A stretch of 9,236 nt of DNA from an uncultured Ruminococcus sp. (GTDB taxonomy: Bacteria > Bacillota > Clostridia > Oscillospirales > Acutalibacteraceae), in NCBI GenBank assembly GCA_902802975.1, contig CADCOF010000170.1, positions 1 to 9,236 on the forward strand. Reading direction: 5' to 3'. The notes under the pieces are model-generated. The model was not told where the DNA came from. It was given only the letters and a program-made list of their open reading frames with translations, and did not search any database. Each line of letters starts with the position of its first letter. Within the stretch, counting starts at the first letter, position 1. The translations under genes were made by a program, and so were the position numbers. Shown one piece after another: positions 1-7,000 of the stretch.

Positions 1-1311
1 CCCGCACCTATCAAGCTCTGTTTCGATTTTACTACGCCAGTCTGCGCCGAGGTCGGAGAGCAAATCTGCGTGCATGGTGAGTGAGTCATAAAAATAATTC
101 AAAAACTTATGCGAAGCCGAAGTATCATATTCTAAGCCCACTATTGCTGTTTCAATCATATGTCGTTTGTTTTTCATAGAGAAATATGGTAACAAATACT
201 TCAAATACCATTTGATTATTCCTGCCATTTGATTTTTGTCTTTTGAGTTTTCCAACTCTTTTGTTTGATATAGCACAGAAAATTCTCTCCACATCTGTTG
301 GGCATAATCGTGATTTTGAGGAACATAAGTATCCTTTTTCTGTTTCCAAACTGTCATAGGTTCTTTAAAAGCTCTTTCTTCCGAAATTAAATCTCCTGCC
401 AAAACATGAAAATGCGTTATATCTCCATTCTCTCTAAAAAGATGTATTCTCCTTGACTGCAAAGTATATAGTTCAGCAAGGTTGTTTGGAAAAGGTATTT
501 TCACTCTCTCATCAAAACGAACACTCTCCATTTCCCATATAGGCATTTGGTTATTTTCAATATTATCACGATTTATTACCACAAGATTCAACAGAAGGGT
601 TTCAAACAGATTAGCTCCCACAATATAGATCAAGCCTAATTGTCCAAGCCATCCGACCTTTGCCGAAGGCAACTTTTCGCCGTTTTTATCTTTACCTTGC
701 GGTTTAAAAGCCGTGTCATCGAAAGAATGCGTAAATACAAGCCATCTGGCAGCTTGCGCATATGACATTCTATTCATAGCACCTCCTGAGTAGGAAGAAA
801 AGAAATTTGCCTTATTGCCTCCTTTAGATATTTCGCCATTAAATTTTGAAAGCAATAATTTTTCTTGCTTTGTAATAAGCTCCATCATTTTGTCTTTTGT
901 TATCTGATAAAACGGTCTCTCCGGATGAAAAAGCCAAAAACGCTCATGCCATTTGTCAAGATAATCGCCTATCGCCTTTTCGGAAAAACTGCCTCTCTCC
1001 CATAAAGCTTTCCAGCGATCCAGTGCTTTTTCCTTTAAAAAAGACTCATAGTCATCTTCATCATCTGAATCAATTCCTTCATCAAGCGGCGAATTGTTTC
1101 CGTTTTCATCTGCCCTTGAATAAACGGTATGCAACACCGCAAGCAGCAGACGCATAACGGCAATATCCTGAGTGGGCAGTTCTCCGCTCAAAGATTTGTA
1201 CTTGTGTGCGTTTAGCAGAGCGTCTTTAAGCGATACCTCACTGACTTTACAATCGCTGTCCATCACTCTTATCCACGGTTCGTCAATCAGGTTAAATTCA
1301 ATCTCATTCAA
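1..1311 (-). CDS. casA: Type I-E Cascade large subunit Cse1/CasA (Cas8e), C-terminus cut by window edge
   Basis: This minus-strand gene is open for 437 codons and runs off the left edge, so roughly the last 60-120 residues of a usual 500-560 are missing. Near the N-terminus it reads FNLIDEPWI (residues 6-14), the family hallmark, followed by FHPERPFYQ (128-136), a glycine/asparagine-rich stretch (about 159-180, comparable in place to the PAM-sensing loop region) and a hydrophobic WLGQLGLIYIVGANLFETLLLNLV-like segment (221-244, quoted as a motif region). In the family, Cse1 recognises the PAM, docks on the crRNA-Cascade complex and recruits Cas3 to the R-loop. The start is TTG at 1311-1309: AAAAGGAG (1329-1322) lies 10 nt upstream, no in-frame ATG or GTG lies between it and the upstream stop, and the next in-frame ATG (codon 17) would remove the conserved motif. 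The gene begins 7 bp after the cas3 stop, so it is probably translationally coupled. I see no CxxC zinc-binding pairs like those of E. coli CasA. The family call is confident; the missing end is off-window. Confidence 0.93.
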   Translation of the reverse strand, partial: MNEIEFNLIDEPWIRVMDSDCKVSEVSLKDALLNAHKYKSLSGELPTQDIAVMRLLLAVLHTVYSRADENGNNSPLDEGIDSDDEDDYESFLKEKALDRWKALWERGSFSEKAIGDYLDKWHERFWLFHPERPFYQITKDKMMELITKQEKLLLSKFNGEISKGGNKANFFSSYSGGAMNRMSYAQAARWLVFTHSFDDTAFKPQGKDKNGEKLPSAKVGWLGQLGLIYIVGANLFETLLLNLVVINRDNIENNQMPIWEMESVRFDERVKIPFPNNLAELYTLQSRRIHLFRENGDITHFHVLAGDLISEERAFKEPMTVWKQKKDTYVPQNHDYAQQMWREFSVLYQTKELENSKDKNQMAGIIKWYLKYLLPYFSMKNKRHMIETAIVGLEYDTSASHKFLNYFYDSLTMHADLLSDLGADWRSKIETELDRCG

Positions 1312-1318
1312 ATTACAA

Positions 1319-3940
1319 TCACTCCTTTTTGTATGTCAGTCCGGTTTCATGGTTATATTTCAGCGTATAACCGGATAATTCCGCTTCATTGTTTTCGTCA
1401 AAGAAAAGAAAAAGCTGCCCTTTGAGCCAATAGTTTTTCTGCCACTCAGATGTATACGGTTTGCCTTTTTTCTCAAGCTCGGCTATTGCCTTATCGATAT
1501 TCCATTTTCTTGAAAAAAGACTCGGAAGGCGCAGTTTTTGCTTTGCGATATTCTTGTATTCTTCATCCGTTAATTCACCCGGCAGCTTTGTATCATCAAG
1601 AAATCCTATCGTACCATCGCTGTAAAGCTTCATAGCAAGAACCTCGACAGAATCGGTTCCGTCACGAACAGACGCTTCAGCCTGACTGTCATTTACCGTT
1701 CTGTCAAGCAAGCCGTGAAGTATATCTCTGCGTTTTGGTTTTTTCAGCAAAAACGATCCGGCTTTGCTTACAGAAATATCAGTGCTGTTCAGATAGGCGC
1801 GATATTCCTCGCTGTCATCAAATGAATCGTATACCTTTTGAACAAGCGGCGAGATATCATCGGGCAGTGTTACGGAATCGGGAATATATTTAAGTGTTTC
1901 TTTAAGCAGCCATGTTCCGTATATACTTTTTGAACCGCTTTTGTCATTTTCGTATTCATCGGTTACCACACAGCAAACAGGTGAACCAAGATCGTCGGGT
2001 CTGTTTCGCGTGTGTCTGTGAAGTCTGCCAATACGCTGCAAAAGAAGGTCAACAGGACAGATATCGGTTATCAGCAGATCAAAATCAATGTCGAGCGATT
2101 GTTCAAGCACCTGCGTTCCTACTACAACAAGCCCTCGCCTATCTTCCGACGTGCTGTCGTGACCTATTCTCTCCAGAATCTGTTCTTCCTTTGCCGCCCG
2201 GTCGGTCATTATATACTGAGCGTGATAAAGCAGAACATTATGGGTAACATCATTGCGAATCTGTTCGGCAGACAACTGAGCGCGGTGGACGGTGTTCATT
2301 ATGATGCCAACGCAGCCTCCTGCACTTACAGCGTTTTTAACAATATCCAGTATATCATCATCTCTACATTTTGTGATCTGCACTGTCTTTTTGGCGGCAC
2401 TGTACGGCAAGGATTCCTGATTGATCTCTCCTCCGTCAGTCCATGTCAGCAGCGGATAATCAATGTTCTTTTCAAATTTTTCGTCAGACCGCCTCTTGCG
2501 AAGATAAGCACGAACGAGCGACATTCTCCTTTTTGACGGCAGCGTAGCCGAAAGCAGTATGACGGGAGTATGATAAGCCCCAAGCCATTGCAGCGCGCGT
2601 TCGAGATACTGATTCATATACGCATCGTAAGCATGTACCTCGTCGATAATTACAACTTTCTCCGATAAACCGAGATGCAGCAGCATAACATGCCTTCGCT
2701 TTAAAGCCATCATCAGCATTTGGTCTACCGTTGCTACAACGAAATCAGAGAGACATGCTTTCTTACTGTCACAAAACCATGAGTGAACTATTACGCCGCT
2801 GTCGTTCTCTTCAGGTATACCCTTTTGTATATTTTGAAATGTTTCGTTAAGTGCAGAACTTCCATGCTTAAGCTGCACCGAATGATAAAACCCCTTGGAC
2901 TGCTTTTCAGCCCAATTTATAACTCTTGGAAAGATTCCGTTTGCCGTTGCCTGTGTAGGCATGCCGAAAAACAAGCCGTTCTTGTCACATTTTGACGCTA
3001 TCAGCTCTGCCGAAGAAAGTGCCGCCTCTGTTTTGCCGCAGCCCATTGGTGCCTCAAGGATAAACAGCCCCGGTTCTGCTGCACTTTCTGCTATCTCGAT
3101 CACGCGCTTTTGAATAGGTCTCGGCAAAAAGCCAAATGTATTTTCAAATTCTTTCTCACTGTATGATATTTTATCGGGATTCCAATTATCAGTAAAATTC
3201 AAATCTTTCAATGCTGCAGAAGTTCGTTTTTCAAAATCTATCTCATCGCCGTCATCATCGATGCTTATCAGCGGAAAATAATTTGTATTGCTGGCAATCC
3301 AATCGGCAGTTATTACAAGTCCTGTAAGCAGCATTTGCGCCTGTTCACTGATATCGGGAAGTTCGCTTATATTTTCAAAGCCCGTCTTTACAACCGCATA
3401 GTCAATAATATGTTTCCATGTGCTTTCGAGTGTCGAACGATTCTCCTCGGTATCTCCGTAAAAATTTCGATAACCGATTATATCCTTTTGATCACACGTC
3501 AAATCGGCTATCAAAGTCTCGGCAGGAACGCCATGATGTGAGCCGACTACTGCAGCAATACTCTCGGGACAGCCCATATATTTCAGTATTGCTTCACCGG
3601 CGTAGGAGTGCGGCGTATTTTGAACCGTTTTCATATCCATTCGTTCGGGAATATCAAGAAAGCGATTAAGCTTTTGCACTCTTTCGGGAACGCTGAACGA
3701 AATTTTGTACTGAAAACCAACAGTAGCTTTGCCTATGTCGTGAACGAGTGCCAAAAACAAAGCAATTTTTTCGGCTTCCTCTTTTTCCAAAGAACATGAA
3801 TAAAAAAATGAATCCGACACAAATTTATCAAGTAAGTACTCCATAACTTTATATGTATCAAGATGATGTATCCAAAGCGGCAGCCAATAAGAGGAGGTTA
3901 CACCCGATTTTGCCGTATACAACTTACTACATTTTCCCAT
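1319..3940 (-). CDS. cas3: CRISPR-associated HD nuclease-helicase Cas3 (type I-E)
   Basis: Cas3 is the effector that Cascade recruits to the R-loop; it nicks and then degrades target DNA 3'-5' using ATP. At 873 residues it has the usual full length. The N-terminal HD domain shows an early His pair (25-26), HD at 67-68 in LVHDIGK, H111, HH at 135-136 in SHHG and D213 in TADWIAS. The superfamily 2 helicase follows: Walker A GCGKT (300-304), DEVH (433-436), SAT (464-466), GTQVLEQSLDID (608-619) and motif VI QRIGRLHRH (635-643), then a C-terminal domain. No key residue looks lost. I chose ATG at 3940-3938 because AGAAGG (3955-3950) sits 9 nt upstream. An upstream in-frame TTG at 3979 would add 13 residues, overlap the WYL gene by 14 bp, and lacks a good ribosome site. 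It is not fused to Cas2. It sits between the WYL gene (25 bp gap) and casA (7 bp gap), which supports the type I-E assignment. Confidence 0.96.
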   Translation of the reverse strand: MGKCSKLYTAKSGVTSSYWLPLWIHHLDTYKVMEYLLDKFVSDSFFYSCSLEKEEAEKIALFLALVHDIGKATVGFQYKISFSVPERVQKLNRFLDIPERMDMKTVQNTPHSYAGEAILKYMGCPESIAAVVGSHHGVPAETLIADLTCDQKDIIGYRNFYGDTEENRSTLESTWKHIIDYAVVKTGFENISELPDISEQAQMLLTGLVITADWIASNTNYFPLISIDDDGDEIDFEKRTSAALKDLNFTDNWNPDKISYSEKEFENTFGFLPRPIQKRVIEIAESAAEPGLFILEAPMGCGKTEAALSSAELIASKCDKNGLFFGMPTQATANGIFPRVINWAEKQSKGFYHSVQLKHGSSALNETFQNIQKGIPEENDSGVIVHSWFCDSKKACLSDFVVATVDQMLMMALKRRHVMLLHLGLSEKVVIIDEVHAYDAYMNQYLERALQWLGAYHTPVILLSATLPSKRRMSLVRAYLRKRRSDEKFEKNIDYPLLTWTDGGEINQESLPYSAAKKTVQITKCRDDDILDIVKNAVSAGGCVGIIMNTVHRAQLSAEQIRNDVTHNVLLYHAQYIMTDRAAKEEQILERIGHDSTSEDRRGLVVVGTQVLEQSLDIDFDLLITDICPVDLLLQRIGRLHRHTRNRPDDLGSPVCCVVTDEYENDKSGSKSIYGTWLLKETLKYIPDSVTLPDDISPLVQKVYDSFDDSEEYRAYLNSTDISVSKAGSFLLKKPKRRDILHGLLDRTVNDSQAEASVRDGTDSVEVLAMKLYSDGTIGFLDDTKLPGELTDEEYKNIAKQKLRLPSLFSRKWNIDKAIAELEKKGKPYTSEWQKNYWLKGQLFLFFDENNEAELSGYTLKYNHETGLTYKKE

Positions 3941-3965
3941 ATTAAACAACCTTCTATCTACTATT

Positions 3966-4958
3966 TTATCTATTATCAATCGCTGACAACACCCACTGCC
4001 GATACTGATCTTTCAGGTCATAGGGCGATTTGATTTTCATTTGAGTGGGAAACTGCAGCATCCAGCCCCAAAAAGTCGGACTAATCTGAACCTGAACCGA
4101 TGCAATGAATTTGTCATTATACTTTCTTATTACAGTTGATTCTCCAAATTTGTCATAGATAACACCAATCAAATTCTTGTCAAATATGAGCGTAATTCTT
4201 CGCAGCGGTCCGCCGTACATTTTAAACGCCTGCAATGAGTATTGTTTTGCTTTACGCAGCGACGTCCTGCATTCTTCTGATATATCATCTTCAGACAAAG
4301 CTATACTGTCAATACGGTCAACACGAAATGTTTTGATATTATTTACATATTCTTCCTCCGATCGATAACACAGCAGATAATAATTTCCGTCATTGCAGAC
4401 CATTGCAATCGGTTCTTCAAGATACCGATTTTTGTCATGCTTATATACTTGCTGTCCGTTTTCGTCAAGCAGGAAATAATAAAATGTCACTTTTTTACAT
4501 TTTTCAATAGCATGCTCAATCACGTCCACTATTTCGTAAATGGATTCATTTGTGTGCTTTACGGAGTCAAAATGAACAGCATTTCGTTTCAGCAGTTCTC
4601 CCTTTGCACTGCCTCCAAGATCGGCTATTTTGCTTATAAGCTCCTCTGTTTTGATTTCGGTAACAAATTTTGAACTGTAAATACAATCCATTATTATTTT
4701 CAATTCGGGCAAATCAAAAGAGCGTTTCGTCGTCCAGTAAACAGACTCATGTTGTGTGCGTTTTGAATGAATATCATAGCCGTAATCCTTCAAGGCTTGA
4801 ATATCGGTGTAAATTGTACGTCTTTCAACTAAAATTCCAAGCCGACTCAATTCGTAAATCATTTCTTTTGTAGTAATCGGATGTTCTTCATCACTTTTTC
4901 GATAAAGTATCTCCAATATTTTAATAAGCTTTATCCGCTGAAATTTTGGATTATTCAT
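3966..4958 (-). CDS. WYL-domain transcriptional regulator, first gene of the cas operon
   Basis: This is a 330-residue DNA-binding protein of the DeoR-like HTH plus WYL class. Residues about 7-75 form a winged helix-turn-helix (ITTKEMIYELSRLG, then ERRTIYTDIQALKDYGYDI). The WYL domain spans about 143-218, with FYYF, EPIAMVCNDGNYYLLCY (193-198 for YYLLCY) and the characteristic FRVDRID (211-217). The C-terminal part (about 250-330, RRITLIFDKNLIGVIYDKFG to the end) fits the WCX extension. In the family, the WYL domain senses a ligand, often proposed to be a nucleotide or nucleic acid, and adjusts DNA binding; several WYL proteins are linked to CRISPR and other defence loci. Here it is the first gene behind a consensus promoter, with cas3 following after 25 bp, so autoregulation plus control of the cas operon is the natural inference. 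ATG at 4958 is preferred, with a GGCGGTGAG-type site just upstream; an in-frame GTG at 4967 would add three residues. Whether it represses or activates cannot be told from sequence. Confidence 0.93.
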   Translation of the reverse strand: MNNPKFQRIKLIKILEILYRKSDEEHPITTKEMIYELSRLGILVERRTIYTDIQALKDYGYDIHSKRTQHESVYWTTKRSFDLPELKIIMDCIYSSKFVTEIKTEELISKIADLGGSAKGELLKRNAVHFDSVKHTNESIYEIVDVIEHAIEKCKKVTFYYFLLDENGQQVYKHDKNRYLEEPIAMVCNDGNYYLLCYRSEEEYVNNIKTFRVDRIDSIALSEDDISEECRTSLRKAKQYSLQAFKMYGGPLRRITLIFDKNLIGVIYDKFGESTVIRKYNDKFIASVQVQISPTFWGWMLQFPTQMKIKSPYDLKDQYRQWVLSAIDNR

Positions 4959-4991
4959 ACAACTCACCGCCTAATATATATTCTACATAAA

Positions 4992-5020
4992 ATTATATCT
5001 GATATTGAAAAATTTGTCAA
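4992..5020 (-). promoter_or_regulatory. Consensus sigma-A promoter of the WYL-cas operon
   Basis: Read on the minus strand, TTGACA (5020-5015) and TATAAT (4997-4992) are separated by exactly 17 bp. Both hexamers match the housekeeping consensus at all six positions. Transcription would start near 4985, giving a leader of about 27 nt before the WYL start codon. No other promoter is evident before cas3, so this one probably drives the whole operon. A promoter this strong in front of a defence operon suggests that a repressor normally holds it down, which is inference. Confidence 0.85.
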
Positions 5021-5041
5021 CTTTGCAAAATACAAATTTGT
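5010..5041. promoter_or_regulatory. Possible operator repeats at the cas operon promoter
   Basis: AAATTTGT occurs twice in the same orientation (5010-5017 and 5034-5041), 24 bp apart. The first copy overlaps the -35 box, and the second lies within the perfect 10-bp palindrome ACAAATTTGT (5032-5041). Between them is the 8-bp palindrome TTTGCAAA (5022-5029). Placement over and just upstream of the -35 suits a repressor or regulator site, and the WYL protein encoded next door is the obvious candidate. The DNA is very AT-rich, so chance repeats are likely enough to keep confidence low. Confidence 0.3.
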
Positions 5042-5060
5042 GTACTCTGATTGTTTTTTC

Positions 5061-5094
5061 AAACTTTTTCACTGTGAATTTTTTGTAAACTTTT
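5061..5094. repeat. Short repeats farther upstream in the wyl-murC intergenic region
   Basis: AAACTTTT is present twice (5061-5068 and 5087-5094), 26 bp apart, flanking an 11-bp palindrome TTCAC-T-GTGAA (5068-5078). These could be regulator contacts upstream of the minus-strand promoter, but each is short and the DNA is AT-rich. Confidence 0.2.
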
Positions 5095-5096
5095 AG

Positions 5097-5214
5097 CAGA
5101 CATACTATACCGGTCTACGGCAGAGACCAAATGTCATTAACCTGACGCCCGATGCGTACCAATTTTCTGAAGAATTTTGCCGACTAAATTTACACCTTTC
5201 ACAAACAAATGATA
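5097..5214. other. GC bump between the divergent promoters, no gene called
   Basis: The bases 5101-5160 are about 52% G+C by hand count, whereas the 60-base blocks on either side are 27-28%. The stretch holds a small hairpin, GGTCT (5112-5116) pairing with AGACC (5124-5128). The plus-strand frame beginning at 5097 stays open for about 53 codons to a TAA near 5256 but has no ATG, GTG or TTG at its beginning. It could be a worn remnant of a coding sequence or simply chance; no function is assigned. Confidence 0.25.
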
Positions 5215-5243
5215 TTGCTATTTTCGTAAGTTTGGTATATAAT
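5215..5243 (+). promoter_or_regulatory. murC promoter
   Basis: TTGCTA (5215-5220) and a perfect TATAAT (5238-5243) are separated by 17 bp. Transcription would start near 5250, leaving about 50 nt of leader before murC. It is back-to-back with the cas operon promoter, and the two -35 boxes are roughly 195 bp apart. Confidence 0.7.
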
Positions 5244-5258
5244 AGAAATATAAAATAA

Positions 5259-5276
5259 GGAGAGCTTGTACTCTCC
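5259..5276 (+). promoter_or_regulatory. Hairpin at the 5' end of the murC leader
   Basis: GGAGAG (5259-5264) and CTCTCC (5271-5276) form a perfect 6-bp inverted repeat around the loop CTTGTA. It falls about 10-26 nt after the predicted transcription start and ends well before the murC ribosome site (AGAGGTG, 5286-5292). It could be an RNA stem that protects the transcript's 5' end, a stem that hides the decoy AAGGAGAG sequence, or a DNA operator. Confidence 0.4.
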
Positions 5277-5299
5277 GGCTTATCAAGAGGTGTATCAAT

Positions 5300-6703
5300 T
5301 TGTATTTAGATAAAAAATGTGATAAAAGCTATGACAGTATTCTGGATCATGTCAGCAGAGTACACTTTATAGGTATCGGCGGTTCGGGAATGTGTCCTTT
5401 GGCGGAAATACTTCTTAACAAGGGATATCAGGTCAGCGGTTCCGATATAAGCGACGGCGACACGCTGCAGCGAATGATCAGCCGAGGCGTACCTGTTTTT
5501 ATGGGGCATAAAGCAGAAAACATTGAAGGCGCACAGCTTATTGTGTATACCGCCGCAGTAAAATCCGATAACCCGGAATTAATTGCGGCAAAAGAGAAAA
5601 ATATTCCCACTGTTGAGCGTTCTGTTATGCTTGGCATTATTTCACGCAGATATTCAAAAACCACCGCTGTTTCCGGCACGCACGGAAAAACCACAACAAC
5701 AGCTATGCTGTCACAGATACTCATAGGCAGCGGCAAAGAGCCTACCGCTGTTATCGGCGGAAAACTTCCGGCTATCGGTGGTAACAGCTATGTCGGAACA
5801 TCGGACATTATGGTTTGTGAAGCTTGCGAATATGTAGATTCGTTTTTGCAGATAACGCCTTCTGTTGCTATTATTCTGAATGTTGACGCAGATCATTTGG
5901 ATTATTTTGAAAACCTTGACAACATAAAGAAATCATTTGGAAAATTCATTGCACAAACTACAGACGCCGTAATTGTAAATGGTGATGATGAAAACGCGCT
6001 CAGCTGCACCGTTGATACTTCTCTGCCGGTGATTACGTTCGGTTTCAATGAAAAATGCGACTACAGGGGCGTTATTACTTCTCAAAACAGCGTTTATGAG
6101 ACATTTGATATTTTGCACAAGGGCGAAGTTCTCTGCACTGTTACGTTGTCTGTTCCCGGAGTTCACAACGTCTGCAACGCACTTGCTGCCGCTGCTGCGG
6201 CTCATTATCTCGGCGTCCCCGGTGACGAAATAGCGAAACATCTTCACGCTTTTCAGGGAGTGCATCGCCGCTTTGAGATTCTCGGCAAGCATGGCGGAAT
6301 TACTGTTGCTGATGATTTTGCACATCACCCCACAGAGATAAAAGCCGCTCTTTCTGCTGCGATGGGCATGGGATTCCGTAAGGTCTGGAACGTTTTTCAG
6401 CCGCATACTTTTTCAAGAACAGCTATGCTGCTGAATGATTTTGCAGACGCGCTTTCTATTGTTGACGAAGCGATCATACTTGAAATTCTGCCCGTTCGTG
6501 AAGTCAATACTTACAACATATATAACACCGACCTCGGGAAGAAAATTCCCGGCTCCAAATGCATTGACACCTTTGAACAAGCCACGGAATATGTCTGCGA
6601 GAATGCACAGCCCGGCGATCTTATTCTTACTATGGGCGGAGGCAATGTATATATGTGCGCAAACATGATCAATGACAAATTGTCAAAAAAATATGAAAGC
6701 TGA
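5300..6703 (+). CDS. murC: UDP-N-acetylmuramate--L-alanine ligase MurC
   Basis: MurC is the cytoplasmic ATP-dependent ligase that adds L-alanine to UDP-MurNAc, the first amino-acid step of peptidoglycan stem-peptide synthesis. At 467 residues it is full length. The N-terminal UDP-MurNAc-binding domain has GIGGSGM (25-31). The central ATPase domain has the P-loop GTHGKTTTT (126-134), CEYVDSF (176-182) and NVDADHLDYF (194-203). The C-terminal domain has VPGVHNVCNALAAA, HRRFE, DDFAHHPTEI (338-347) and VFQPHTFSRT. All expected motifs are present. The start is TTG at 5300-5302: AGAGGTG (5286-5292) lies 7 nt upstream, and no in-frame ATG occurs before the conserved HFIGIGGSG. The gene appears monocistronic, with its own promoter upstream and a terminator about 140 bp downstream, rather than lying in a division/cell-wall cluster. 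Confidence 0.97.
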   Translation: MYLDKKCDKSYDSILDHVSRVHFIGIGGSGMCPLAEILLNKGYQVSGSDISDGDTLQRMISRGVPVFMGHKAENIEGAQLIVYTAAVKSDNPELIAAKEKNIPTVERSVMLGIISRRYSKTTAVSGTHGKTTTTAMLSQILIGSGKEPTAVIGGKLPAIGGNSYVGTSDIMVCEACEYVDSFLQITPSVAIILNVDADHLDYFENLDNIKKSFGKFIAQTTDAVIVNGDDENALSCTVDTSLPVITFGFNEKCDYRGVITSQNSVYETFDILHKGEVLCTVTLSVPGVHNVCNALAAAAAAHYLGVPGDEIAKHLHAFQGVHRRFEILGKHGGITVADDFAHHPTEIKAALSAAMGMGFRKVWNVFQPHTFSRTAMLLNDFADALSIVDEAIILEILPVREVNTYNIYNTDLGKKIPGSKCIDTFEQATEYVCENAQPGDLILTMGGGNVYMCANMINDKLSKKYES

Positions 6704-6730
6704 TATTTACATGTCATAACAAATGAATAA

Positions 6731-6780
6731 GAGTTGGTAGTTGGTAACTAATTTGATCTAAACTTGATAGCTACCAACTC
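6731..6780. repeat. 10-bp inverted repeat with 30-nt loop downstream of murC
   Basis: GAGTTGGTAG (6731-6740) is perfectly complementary to CTACCAACTC (6771-6780). The left arm continues into a tandem repeat of its own core (GTTGGTAGTTGGTA), so alternative pairings with the right arm are possible. No T-run follows the right arm, so it is not a standard intrinsic terminator. It could be a repetitive extragenic element or a stem stabilising the murC 3' end. Function unknown. Confidence 0.6.
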
Positions 6781-6838
6781 AACAGGATATTTTATATAAA
6801 AAACATAATGAACATAATAATCGAAAAATAATATTCAA

Positions 6839-6879
6839 TTGCCCCGCAGCCGCCAATGCGTCAACGGGGTAAGTTTTTT
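6839..6879 (+). terminator. Rho-independent terminator of murC
   Basis: TTGCCCCG (6839-6846) pairs with CGGGGTAA (6865-6872): five G-C pairs, one G-U and two A-U, around an 18-nt loop (6847-6864) that contains a further possible CGC-CAAT-GCG mini-stem. One base later comes a run of six T (6874-6879). The orientation matches murC; on the minus strand no T-run follows. The loop is longer than in most terminators. Confidence 0.62.
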
Positions 6880-6891
6880 AAAATTAAATGC

Positions 6892-6966
6892 AACTATTCA
6901 GTACCCAAAAATTAATTGTTATAAAATTGCTCTTAAAACCACTACGTCATAAGGTACTGAATAGTT
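6892..6966. repeat. 75-bp element bounded by perfect 14-bp inverted repeats
   Basis: AACTATTCAGTACC (6892-6905) is the exact reverse complement of GGTACTGAATAGTT (6953-6966). The 47-bp interior is AT-rich and non-coding and includes AATTAATT and a near-palindrome around 6912-6928. I see no flanking target duplication. The right end lies only 5 bp from the -35 box of the next gene. A miniature inverted-repeat element, an extragenic palindrome family or a large operator are all possible. A 14-bp perfect match at this spacing is very unlikely by chance. Confidence 0.75.
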
Positions 6967-6971
6967 CCCTG

Positions 6972-7000
6972 TTGATATAAAAATAAAGTTGATGTATAAT
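6972..7000 (+). promoter_or_regulatory. Promoter of the small membrane-protein gene
   Basis: TTGATA (6972-6977) and TATAAT (6995-7000) are separated by 17 bp, differing from consensus at one base in total. Transcription would start near 7007, leaving a leader of about 16 nt that consists almost entirely of the ribosome site GGAGGG (7012-7017). Confidence 0.8.

Noticed and set aside
1912..2536. Plus-strand open frames of 111 and 174 codons inside cas3
   Set aside because: They lie antisense to a gene with clear helicase motifs, have no recognisable protein features and fit shadow frames.
3941..3979. cas3 starting at the TTG at 3979
   Set aside because: The ATG at 3940 has AGAAGG 9 nt upstream, while the TTG has no convincing ribosome site and would overlap the WYL gene.
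4960..5300. CRISPR array or leader in the divergent intergenic region
   Set aside because: No repeat of about 28-29 bp recurs at regular spacing; the repeats seen are only 8-11 bp. The array is probably beyond the left edge.
5933..6406. Minus-strand 157-codon open frame inside murC
   Set aside because: It is antisense to conserved MurC sequence, has no ribosome site or family motif, and is a shadow frame.
6731..6780. 10-bp stem as the murC terminator
   Set aside because: No T-run follows the right arm, and the GC-rich stem at 6839-6872 followed by six T is a better candidate.
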